Assembly: GCA_003133485.1 (NCBI GenBank)
Contig: PKXR01000199.1
Location: 1 to 5,748, forward strand
Source: Candidatus Dormiibacterota bacterium
Lineage (GTDB): Bacteria > Chloroflexota > Dormibacteria > UBA8260 > Bog-877
Reading direction: 5' to 3'
Length of the DNA: 5,748 nucleotides
Shown: in pieces, positions 1 through 4,305 of the stretch
How the letters are laid out: each line of letters opens with the position of its first letter
Position numbering within the stretch: position 1 is the stretch's first letter
Translations under genes and position numbers: made by a program
The notes under the pieces: generated by a model
The model's input: only the letters and a program-made list of their open reading frames with translations
What the model was told of the DNA's origin: nothing
Databases searched by the model: none

Positions 1-2
1 CT

Positions 3-416
3 TACAACGGGATGAACCTAGCAACGGCCATATCAGCCGCGCAGAGCGCGGCGGAGACGCCGTACGACGTCGGAGGAGGGCTGCTGGGGATCATCGTGCC
101 CAGCGATTGGACGGTCTGCTTCGTGCAGATCGCGGGCAGCTCCGTTACGTTCTACGCGGCCTGGAACTGCGCGCCAGACTCGAACAGCCGGAGTGGGTCA
201 GTCCCTTCCGGCACTACGGTCAGTGCGCTTGTGGGTGGGAACCTGGAAACCGCTGAGAGCGCGCTCAGCGCAGCAGGCTTCGGGTACCAAGAGAGTGGGG
301 GCGACTTACTTGGGATCCTTGACCCGTCCGACTGGTCGGTGTGTTACGCCACCGTCTCCTCAGCGGGCGCGGAGCTGTTCGCAGCCAAGGATTGCTCTAG
401 CAAGCCAGCGAGCTAG
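3..416 (+). CDS. PASTA-like repeat protein, C-terminal part (5' end outside window)
   Basis: The reading frame is open to the left edge, and the first ATG (12) lies inside a PASTA-type G-M-N-L motif, so the true start is probably upstream of the window. Counting from that ATG, two 52-residue units (residues 2-53 and 77-128) align without gaps at 22 of 52 positions. Each unit runs NLxTAxSA, then GGxLLGI, PSDWxVC, AA and a final Cys. PASTA domains share the 'VGxNLxxAxxxLxxAGF' helix and the 'ILDxxxWxVCxQ' strand, and in other proteins they bind muropeptides or act as extracellular adaptors. The two Cys per repeat (35 and 52 within each unit) could form a disulfide, which would fit an exported protein. 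No signal peptide can be judged because the N-terminus is missing. The TAG stop is at 414-416. PASTA-like fold is fairly sure; function is unknown. Confidence 0.75.
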   Translation, partial: YNGMNLATAISAAQSAAETPYDVGGGLLGIIVPSDWTVCFVQIAGSSVTFYAAWNCAPDSNSRSGSVPSGTTVSALVGGNLETAESALSAAGFGYQESGGDLLGILDPSDWSVCYATVSSAGAELFAAKDCSSKPAS

Positions 417-712
417 CGATTTAGCGCGGAATGCGGCCGCATGGCGGAGCGAGGGGGCGGGGCCAGTCGCGTGCTACCGCCCGATCAGCACGCGCGTTGT
501 CCACCGCCTCGTGTTGACGCCGGCTCAGCAAGATTCCTCGTTCCGTGAGACGGTCGATCCCATGAACTCGCTTCTGACCTCGCCGGGCATCTTCCCCACA
601 GGCGCCGCAGCCCTCCTGGGAGCGATCGCCGACTGTACGGCACCTGGTCTCAGCGGCACTCTGCCAACGGAGCGTCTGAGCCCAGGTGAGCTGGGCATAG
701 ACTGTCGCGAGG
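417..712. other. Stretch with no convincing gene
   Basis: About 300 bases between the PASTA-like gene and the small membrane-protein ORF. Several long open frames cross it on both strands, but they are rich in Arg, Pro and Ser, show no domain pattern and look like frames kept open by high GC. One perfect 12-bp palindrome without a loop (ATGCGGCCGCAT, 431-442) lies 15 bp after the PASTA-like stop. It has no T-tract and is not a convincing terminator. Confidence 0.5.
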
Positions 713-880
713 GTGCCGCAGAAGAGCGCGAGCGAGAAGTACTTCGAGGGCAAGCTGCGGGGGCAGCGCAATCGGAGGGTCGGGAGGGCCGTCGGCACGA
801 CCCTGTGTTGTGGGATTCCCTGCCTCTTCCTGGGCCTATTTCTGGCGATGGCGGTTCTGCTCGGTTTCGTGCTTCTCTAG
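713..880 (+). CDS. Small predicted membrane protein (55 aa)
   Basis: This short frame begins at GTG 713, after an in-frame stop at 698-700, and ends at TAG 878-880. About 45 of its 54 codons after the start have G or C in the third position (18 of the first 19), which is much more gene-like than the flanks. The N-terminal 29 residues are charged and strongly basic, with Arg clusters around 16-25. They lead into a hydrophobic segment of about 25 residues (31-55) containing Cys32, Cys33 and Cys37 and running to the C-terminus. That is the layout of a single-span membrane protein with a cytoplasmic basic tail. No good ribosome binding site precedes GTG 713, and the only later ATG lies inside the membrane segment. 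It converges on hicA. No family is recognised. Confidence 0.42.
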   Translation: MPQKSASEKYFEGKLRGQRNRRVGRAVGTTLCCGIPCLFLGLFLAMAVLLGFVLL

Positions 881-886
881 GGACGG

Positions 887-900
887 GGCTGCCTTCAGCC
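887..900. terminator. Possible weak hairpin between convergent genes
   Basis: GGCTG-CCTT-CAGCC forms a 5-bp GC-rich stem with a 4-nt loop, exactly between the stops of the + strand small ORF (880) and the - strand hicA (905). There is no T-tract on either side, so it could be a weak bidirectional terminator or chance. Confidence 0.3.
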
Positions 901-904
901 GGTA

Positions 905-1141
905 CTAGCCCGGCTTCCGTCCCGAGTTCCACCACTCCCCGAAATCGTCGCGCGAGACCCCGAGGTTCCTCAGAGTGGGCACCAACTTCTCGCGCCACAG
1001 GCCCTCCGTCTTGTGGCAGTGAACGGACACCCACTTGCCTTCGCGGTTCCGCACCCTCAGGGCGGGCGAGCCCTCTCCCTTGAGTTCGCTTCCGAAGTAC
1101 AGGAGCAGATTGAGCAGCTCCCGGTACTTGAGGTCGGGCAA
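905..1141 (-). CDS. hicA: HicA-like toxin (mRNA interferase family), active-site variant
   Basis: A 78-aa protein with the small double-stranded-RNA-binding-like fold expected of HicA. An N-terminal helix (KYRELLNLLLYFG, 5-17) is followed by a strand with GEGSPALRV (22-30), then GKWVSVHCHK (35-44), and a C-terminal helix REKLVPTLRNLGVSRDDF. Known HicA toxins are ribosome-independent RNases of about 60-85 aa whose catalytic His sits in a G-S-H motif; here that position is Pro26 (G24-S25-P26). His43 aligns with the conserved His of the 'VPVHKG' strand, and His41 is nearby. The start is TTG 1141; no other usual start fits, and no strong Shine-Dalgarno is visible. It lies 17 nt after the hicB stop, so expression probably depends on hicB translation. 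The order hicB then hicA is the reverse of the E. coli order but common elsewhere. Activity is uncertain because of the missing His. Confidence 0.68.
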   Translation of the reverse strand: MPDLKYRELLNLLLYFGSELKGEGSPALRVRNREGKWVSVHCHKTEGLWREKLVPTLRNLGVSRDDFGEWWNSGRKPG

Positions 1142-1158
1142 AGAGCCCGAGCGACCGC

Positions 1159-1398
1159 TCAGACAGCCACTTCCTCGAAGCGCCTGACGGCGTGTGTGCC
1201 TCTGATCTCGTCGAGGAGCTCGGGATAGGCGTGGACCAACTCCTTGAGCGCGTCAAGCGCCTTGTCCTGGGTCTCTCCCGAGGCGACCGACCTGATCTCG
1301 GGGGCGTCAGCCACCCAGCCCCGCCCGGGCGCCTCGGTGTACGTGACGGCGATCTCCACCGTGTCGACCTTGCCGTTCCCGTTCTCAGACGTAGGCAC
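1159..1398 (-). CDS. hicB: HicB-like antitoxin
   Basis: The core (VEIAVTYTEAPGRGWVADAPEI, then SGETQDKALDALKELVHAY) matches the HicB partial RNase H-like domain: a strand with an aromatic and glycine-rich turn, 'G-W-V-A-x-x-P', then a 'G-x-T-x-x-x-A-L' helix. HicB proteins bind and block HicA and often repress their own promoter. No extra C-terminal DNA-binding domain is present, so any repression would need the core or a partner. I chose GTG 1398 (79 aa). It has the Shine-Dalgarno AAAGGGAG 7 nt upstream, and codons after it are strongly GC-ending (19 of 21), whereas the 15 before it are not. The alternative GTG at 1443 (94 aa) also has a good site, GGAGG 9 nt upstream, and would overlap the stop of the preceding 88-aa ORF as GTGA, so the start remains open. 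It is followed directly by hicA. Confidence 0.72.
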   Translation of the reverse strand: MPTSENGNGKVDTVEIAVTYTEAPGRGWVADAPEIRSVASGETQDKALDALKELVHAYPELLDEIRGTHAVRRFEEVAV

Positions 1399-1428
1399 AC
1401 CCAGACTCCCTTTCACCAACCTATCCCC

Positions 1429-1478
1429 GTCACATATTGTCACTCTCGGTGACCTCCGAGGGGACGGTCGGGTGACAA
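1429..1478. promoter_or_regulatory. Candidate hicBA operator: phased GTGAC/GTCAC repeats
   Basis: GTCAC occurs at 1429-1433 and 1439-1443, and its inverse GTGAC at 1449-1453 and 1472-1476. The first three are exactly 10 bp apart, one helical turn. The outer pair extends to a 7-bp inverted repeat, TTGTCAC (1437-1443) and GTGACAA (1472-1478), with a 28-bp spacer. A hairpin CTCGG-TGACCT-CCGAG (1445-1460) would also cover the GGAGG in front of the alternative GTG 1443. Repeats just upstream of a toxin-antitoxin pair are typical of autoregulatory operators. I see no clear -35/-10 pair. Confidence 0.4.
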
Positions 1479-1706
1479 GCCGGTCAATTTCAGGTTCCCG
1501 CGAAGTGATGGGAAACCGCCGCTAGTCCGGGGAAGCACCCGGTCAGCGCCTCGGCGGATTCCGCAATCCTCATCCGCGTGGCCGTCAGCCGCACAGTTGA
1601 CGGCGATCAGGGACGCGAACTGGGCAGCCGTCCGAGCGGATTCCCAGGCCCCAGCTGTGTCGGGGTCAGATGGTGCGGTATAACTAGATCGCGGTGGCTG
1701 AGGCAA
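1440..1706 (-). CDS. Possible 88-aa hypothetical protein between regulator and hicB
   Basis: A TTG-started frame whose start has a near-ideal Shine-Dalgarno, GGAGGTGAG, inside the end of the upstream regulator gene, which it overlaps by 23 nt. Its TGA stop overlaps the alternative hicB GTG 1443 as GTGA. The middle part (AGAWESARTAAQFASLIAVNC and on to about residue 55) has gene-like composition and a possible amphipathic helix. The last 25 codons have weaker third-position GC. The protein matches no family I know. Coupling signals at both ends favour a real gene; the TTG start and the poor tail speak against it. It may instead be intergenic DNA holding the hicBA promoter. Confidence 0.3.
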   Translation of the reverse strand: MPQPPRSSYTAPSDPDTAGAWESARTAAQFASLIAVNCAADGHADEDCGIRRGADRVLPRTSGGFPSLRGNLKLTGLSPDRPLGGHRE

Positions 1707-1977
1707 AGCTCACCTCCGCCACAGACGCCGGGCTTGGGGAAGCCGCGGCGTCTCTCTCTTCCTGGCTGCCGATGACGCCCTCGGCACCGGGCAACGTGGG
1801 GCACAGAGTCAAGGCTCTGGCCACCTTGCGGATGGTCGTGGGGGACGCGAAACGTCCACTAAGAATGTGACTGATCGTGGCCTCGGTTAGGCCCGACTCG
1901 CGCGCGAGTTCAGCCCCGGTTTGCCCTCGCAGGGCCATGGCCCTGCGCAATCCAGCAGAATCGATAACGGCCCTCAT
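1684..1977 (-). CDS. Cro/C1 (XRE)-type helix-turn-helix regulator
   Basis: A 97-aa protein whose first 60 residues form a compact Cro/C1 domain. Helix 1 is around 9-17. The recognition pair is TGAELARESG (20-29) and TEATISHILSG (31-41), followed by ASPTTIRKVARAL (44-56), the usual 'P-x-x-x-T-x-x-x-I-A-x-A-L' type helix. The last ~40 residues are Ala/Ser/Glu-rich and probably flexible. I chose ATG 1977 because GGGAG lies 7 nt upstream; the longer start at ATG 2031 (115 aa) has no ribosome binding site. It sits in the same direction as int and the CxxC gene upstream and as hicBA downstream. That suggests an element regulator, perhaps controlling int or the toxin-antitoxin pair. CGGCTAG repeats upstream are candidate binding sites. 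Confidence 0.78.
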   Translation of the reverse strand: MRAVIDSAGLRRAMALRGQTGAELARESGLTEATISHILSGRFASPTTIRKVARALTLCPTLPGAEGVIGSQEERDAAASPSPASVAEVSFASATAI

Positions 1978-2072
1978 CGAAGGGCTCCCAGACCGTTCAT
2001 GGCACAGAACCTCAGCCTCCGGCGCCACCATGGCGACGGTCGGCGAGTGCCGCGTAACGGCCGATCTAAGCT

Positions 2073-2119
2073 CTAGCCGTTGCTCTCTGCGGAGGCGTTC
2101 TCCGGCTAGCGGCGGCTAG
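2073..2119. promoter_or_regulatory. CGGCTAG repeats upstream of the XRE regulator
   Basis: The 7-mer CGGCTAG occurs at 2103-2109 and 2113-2119 (10 bp apart) and inverted, CTAGCCG, at 2073-2079, which gives an inverted pair separated by 23 bp. The cluster lies in the 155-bp gap between the CxxC protein stop and the regulator start. That is where an autoregulatory operator would be expected. No convincing -35/-10 pair is visible, so the role is inferred from position and helical phasing only. Confidence 0.35.
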
Positions 2120-2132
2120 GTACAAGACGATG

Positions 2133-2732
2133 CTAATCCACTGGCAGTCTGAAATCAAGCCGGGGTACCAGGAGACTGACGGCTGGCTGTCCTGCCTTCG
2201 GTGCGCACAGAGGGCATTCCACCGCCACCACGGGCGCGCTCCTGCCCGGTCGGACCTCCATCTCCGCTGCCGAGAAGTATCCTGCGAGCGTCTGCCGGTA
2301 GCGGTTCCGGTGGGGACTGCTGCGTACGTGCAGAGTTGGCAGACCATGCCGGCGCTTGCTCGGGCTGGCCCACATCAGCGCCTCGACCGGAGCTATGCGG
2401 TCGGGGAACATTCGAGCCACGGTTCCCCCACACCATCCGCAGAGCAGTCGGTCGCCCTCCTTATGTCTGCGCACCCGCGGGACTCCGCCGTCTGGGCGCC
2501 TATCGAGTCCAGCCCACGTGGAGAGTAGGCGGCCCTCCGCCACGATGCCGCTCGTCGCGTAGGTGAGCACCAGCCGGTCACGGGCGACGCTGCCCCCGAG
2601 TTGTCGGATCGCGGCGAGGGCCGAAGGCTCGTCGGGGTAGGTGCCCAGCACCGTCGAATCGTGGAGGTCCCGGCGGTAGTCCCTGCCGACGGGTGACTTC
2701 GGCCGGGGTGAGTCGAGCAGGGTGAGCTGCAC
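2133..2732 (-). CDS. Unrecognised 199-aa protein with two CxxC pairs, coupled to integrase
   Basis: GTG 2732 begins 3 nt after the integrase TAG, and the Shine-Dalgarno AAGGA lies in the last integrase codons, so the two genes are almost certainly translated together. The protein has a basic N-terminal third and a Leu/Val segment (RDRLVLTYATSG, about 51-62). A zinc-knuckle-like CGWC follows at Cys98-Cys101 in the context LLCGWCGGTV, and a second pair CPLC lies at Cys173-Cys176. The four Cys could bind one zinc ion across a 71-residue insertion, or each pair may be half of a separate site. Zinc-ribbon proteins often bind nucleic acid, and position next to int suggests a role in recombination or element control (an excisionase-like helper is one guess). 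No family is recognised, and nothing catalytic is visible. Confidence 0.62.
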   Translation of the reverse strand: MQLTLLDSPRPKSPVGRDYRRDLHDSTVLGTYPDEPSALAAIRQLGGSVARDRLVLTYATSGIVAEGRLLSTWAGLDRRPDGGVPRVRRHKEGDRLLCGWCGGTVARMFPDRIAPVEALMWASPSKRRHGLPTLHVRSSPHRNRYRQTLAGYFSAAEMEVRPGRSAPVVAVECPLCAPKAGQPAVSLLVPRLDFRLPVD

Positions 2733-2735
2733 CGC

Positions 2736-3677
2736 CTAATCCTTTCCCAGCAAGACCTTCATCGAAGCGGCGTAGTCGTCTGAGGTGTCTAGGTGGGCAC
2801 AGACCCCCTGAATCATCGAGAAGTCGGCGTGGCCCAACACCTGCTGCAAGCTGATGATGTTGCCGCCGCGACGGAGCCACTCGGTCGCAAATGAGTGTCG
2901 GAACAAGTGGGGGTTGGCCCTCCGGGTGATCCCTGCCTCCTGGGCCAACAGCCGGACAGCCTGCTCGGCGCCGTTCTTGGTCAGAGGGGCGTACTGACCG
3001 TCTGCACCCTTGCGCAGCGCGACGAACACCGCGTCCCGGCCCTCAGCATGTCGGCCAACCAGGTAGCGCTTGAGCCGTCTGACGAGGTTGGGAGCCACGG
3101 GCACCAGGCGGTCACGGTCGCCCTTGCCGTGGACCTTGAGCGCGAACTCCCCCCGCTTGGGCTCCTGGAGATCCTCGACCCTGAGCCCCAGCAGCTCACC
3201 CAAACGGACCCCGCAATCGGCTAGGACGCGGACGATCAGCTTGTCTCTCTCGGTCTTGGCGGCGTTCTCCATTCCTTGGATCTCGTCTCGGGTGAGGACG
3301 TCGAGGAGCACCTTCTCGGCCTTGGGCAGCTTGGGGCTTGCTCCAACCGTCGCGCCGCCCTCCTTCTCGGTCCAGCCGAGGAACACCCGCACCGCCCGCA
3401 CATAGCCCCGGACGGTGGACCGGCTGAGCGGCCCGCGCGAGCCGTCTACATCTAATAGGAGGGCCGTGTAGTTGCCCACCAGGGCCGGGGTGAGCTGGGC
3501 CGGGTCGGTGATGTTCTCGCGGGCGCACCAGGGCACGAATTCTCGCCGTAGGGTGTCCCGGTACCACTCGACGGTTCGGATCGACAGTCCCCGCGCCCGG
3601 CAGTCGGCCAGGAAGGCGTCGGCCAGAGCCTGGAGCGGGGAGGGGACGTCGGGTTTCACCAGGGCTAGCTTGGGCAT
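2736..3677 (-). CDS. Tyrosine recombinase / integrase (XerC/D-like), nucleophile position altered
   Basis: A 313-aa protein of usual length. Residues 11-105 form an N-terminal SAM-like core-binding domain (AFLADCRARGLSIRTVEWYR..., VRGYVRAVRVFLGWTEKEG). The catalytic domain follows: Arg158 in CGVRLGELLGL, Lys185 in HGKGDRDR, His257-x-x-Arg260 in HLFRHSFATEWL, and His283 in VLGHADFS. In the family the nucleophilic Tyr follows as '(I/V)Y(T/A)HL'. Here the sequence is GVCAHL, so Cys293 (TGT, 2799-2801) takes the Tyr place and one Gly is extra. Tyr302 lies nine residues later. Family members cut and rejoin DNA at att sites through that Tyr. The start ATG 3677 has GGAGG 8 nt upstream. It lies 133 bp from the 3' end of tRNA-Arg, read in the same direction, the classic setting of a tRNA-integrated element. 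Family assignment is secure; activity is doubtful. Confidence 0.93.
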   Translation of the reverse strand: MPKLALVKPDVPSPLQALADAFLADCRARGLSIRTVEWYRDTLRREFVPWCARENITDPAQLTPALVGNYTALLLDVDGSRGPLSRSTVRGYVRAVRVFLGWTEKEGGATVGASPKLPKAEKVLLDVLTRDEIQGMENAAKTERDKLIVRVLADCGVRLGELLGLRVEDLQEPKRGEFALKVHGKGDRDRLVPVAPNLVRRLKRYLVGRHAEGRDAVFVALRKGADGQYAPLTKNGAEQAVRLLAQEAGITRRANPHLFRHSFATEWLRRGGNIISLQQVLGHADFSMIQGVCAHLDTSDDYAASMKVLLGKD

Positions 3678-3690
3678 CGTCTGAGCCTCC

Positions 3691-3765
3691 AGCGCCTTGG
3701 CAGGGGATCGCTCTGCTCAGTAGCGCCTTACGGCTCTGATCATCAGCACAGTTGCAGCGCCTTAC
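3691..3765. repeat. AGCGCCTT(AC) direct repeats next to int: candidate integrase arm-type sites
   Basis: AGCGCCTTAC occurs exactly at 3722-3731 and 3756-3765, and AGCGCCTT again at 3691-3698, spaced 31 and 34 bp, about three helical turns. The two 10-mers flank an 11-bp palindrome CTGAT-C-ATCAG (3736-3746). Short direct repeats between int and the attachment site are typical of arm-type integrase or excisionase binding sites. The array also covers the probable int promoter region, so binding could regulate int. No clear promoter hexamers are seen. Confidence 0.5.
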
Positions 3766-3766
3766 A

Positions 3767-3780
3767 CGTTGACTTCAACG
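3767..3780. repeat. Inverted repeat CGTTGA-CT-TCAACG
   Basis: A perfect 6-bp inverted repeat with a 2-nt spacer, directly beside the AGCGCCTTAC copy at 3756-3765 and 31 bp from the tRNA-Arg CCA end. It may be a protein-binding site of the attachment region (integrase, host factor or regulator). It has no T-tract and is not a terminator. Confidence 0.4.
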
Positions 3781-3783
3781 GAA

Positions 3784-3811
3784 TCCCATGAAGTGGGAGT
3801 GAAGTGAGAGT
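3784..3811. repeat. 11-bp tandem repeat and small hairpin abutting the tRNA-Arg 3' end
   Basis: GAAGTGGGAGT (3790-3800) is followed at once by GAAGTGAGAGT (3801-3811), differing at one base, and the last base belongs to the encoded CCA. A short hairpin TCCCA-TGAAG-TGGGA (3784-3798) overlaps it. Read on the minus strand, this is the first DNA after the tRNA. It may act in 3' processing or termination, or mark the element junction. Confidence 0.45.
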
Positions 3812-3887
3812 GGCGCGCCCAGAGGGATTTGAACCCCCGCTCCCAGATCCGTAGTCTGGTGCTCTATCCGGGCTGAGCTATGGGCGC
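3811..3887 (-). tRNA. tRNA-Arg (anticodon ACG), CCA encoded
   Basis: The minus strand folds into a complete cloverleaf. The acceptor GCGCCCA pairs with TGGGCGC, the D arm is GCTC/GAGC, and the anticodon stem CCAGA/TCTGG holds the loop CTACGGA with anticodon ACG. A 4-nt variable region GAGC follows, then the T arm GGGGG-TTCAAAT-CCCTC with one G-T pair. The discriminator is G and CCA is genomically encoded (3811-3813). ACG (modified to ICG) reads CGU, CGC and CGA. The integrase gene begins 133 bp downstream in the same direction, so the 3' half of this gene is the probable attB. The gene is intact, as expected when an element restores the tRNA end. Confidence 0.95.
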
Positions 3888-3900
3888 AGACGCGCCTTGG

Positions 3901-3928
3901 ATTCTAGTGCCTCGGCCGCGCCGGTCAG
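3901..3928 (-). promoter_or_regulatory. Probable promoter of tRNA-Arg
   Basis: On the minus strand, CTGACC (3923-3928) and TAGAAT (3901-3906) are separated by 16 bp, fitting a housekeeping -35/-10 pair with the actinobacterial-type TAnnnT. The -10 ends 13 nt before the mature tRNA 5' end, leaving a short leader. The -35 overlaps the TGA stop of the upstream gene. Confidence 0.5.
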
Positions 3929-4305
3929 TCTGCCAGCAGGCTCTCCTGTCGCTGTTCCAGCGCCCTGGTCGCGGCAATCCGGCACCCCAACTGATCGAGG
4001 ACAGCGTCCAGTTCGTCGCGGAGCCCGGGCTCAAAGGTCACGGGATGGTTGTCCAGTTCCCGCAGCAACGCCGACAGCTGGAGCGCCTTCTGCTCAATCT
4101 TGGCCACCGTCTGCCGGGCATCCAGCCCCAGACTCGATGGCGATCCCACCAATTCCACCATGCCGCCCTCCATGGAGGGGTCATCTGGCCCCGGGGAAAC
4201 GTTGCTGCTGATACCAGCAACCCTGATGGTCATGCTATCGCTGCTGGAGTCCGGTGTCGAGGTTCCTTCGCGGTGAGGGCTCAGCCGTGGCCCCGCCTCA
4301 GGCAT
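3925..4305 (-). CDS. Hypothetical protein with helical C-terminal half (126 aa)
   Basis: ATG 4305 overlaps the end of the upstream membrane-protein gene by 8 nt (ATG-CC-TGA), so it is probably translated by coupling; no own Shine-Dalgarno is visible. Residues 1-55 are rich in Ser, Pro and Gly and probably disordered. Residues 60-126 (LDARQTVAKIEQKALQLSALLRELDNHP..., LRDELDAVLDQLGCRIAATRALEQRQESLL) look like two or three amphipathic helices with coiled-coil character. An internal ATG at residue 49, with GGAGGG just upstream, is a possible shorter start that would keep only the helical part. No transmembrane segment is present. It may work with the membrane protein before it. No family is recognised. 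Confidence 0.6.
   Translation of the reverse strand: MPEAGPRLSPHREGTSTPDSSSDSMTIRVAGISSNVSPGPDDPSMEGGMVELVGSPSSLGLDARQTVAKIEQKALQLSALLRELDNHPVTFEPGLRDELDAVLDQLGCRIAATRALEQRQESLLAD

Noticed and set aside
169..188. GCGCGCCAGACTCGAAC, superficially like a tRNA 3' end and a possible far att site
   Set aside because: It lies inside the PASTA-like coding region and does not match the tRNA-Arg T arm beyond a few bases.
431..442. 12-bp perfect palindrome ATGCGGCCGCAT
   Set aside because: No loop, no T-tract and no partner repeats; it could be chance in GC-rich DNA.
193..1083. Long + strand open frame (296 codons)
   Set aside because: It overlaps the PASTA-like gene, the small membrane ORF and hicA in other frames, is Arg/Pro/Ser-rich and has no domain pattern; it is open because of high GC.
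525..1400. Long - strand open frame (291 codons)
   Set aside because: It is the out-of-frame shadow of hicB and hicA, with an Arg/Pro/Ser-rich translation.
1640..1672. Possible terminator CCCC...GGGG after the XRE regulator
   Set aside because: Only about 4 bp of stem with a long loop and no T-tract.
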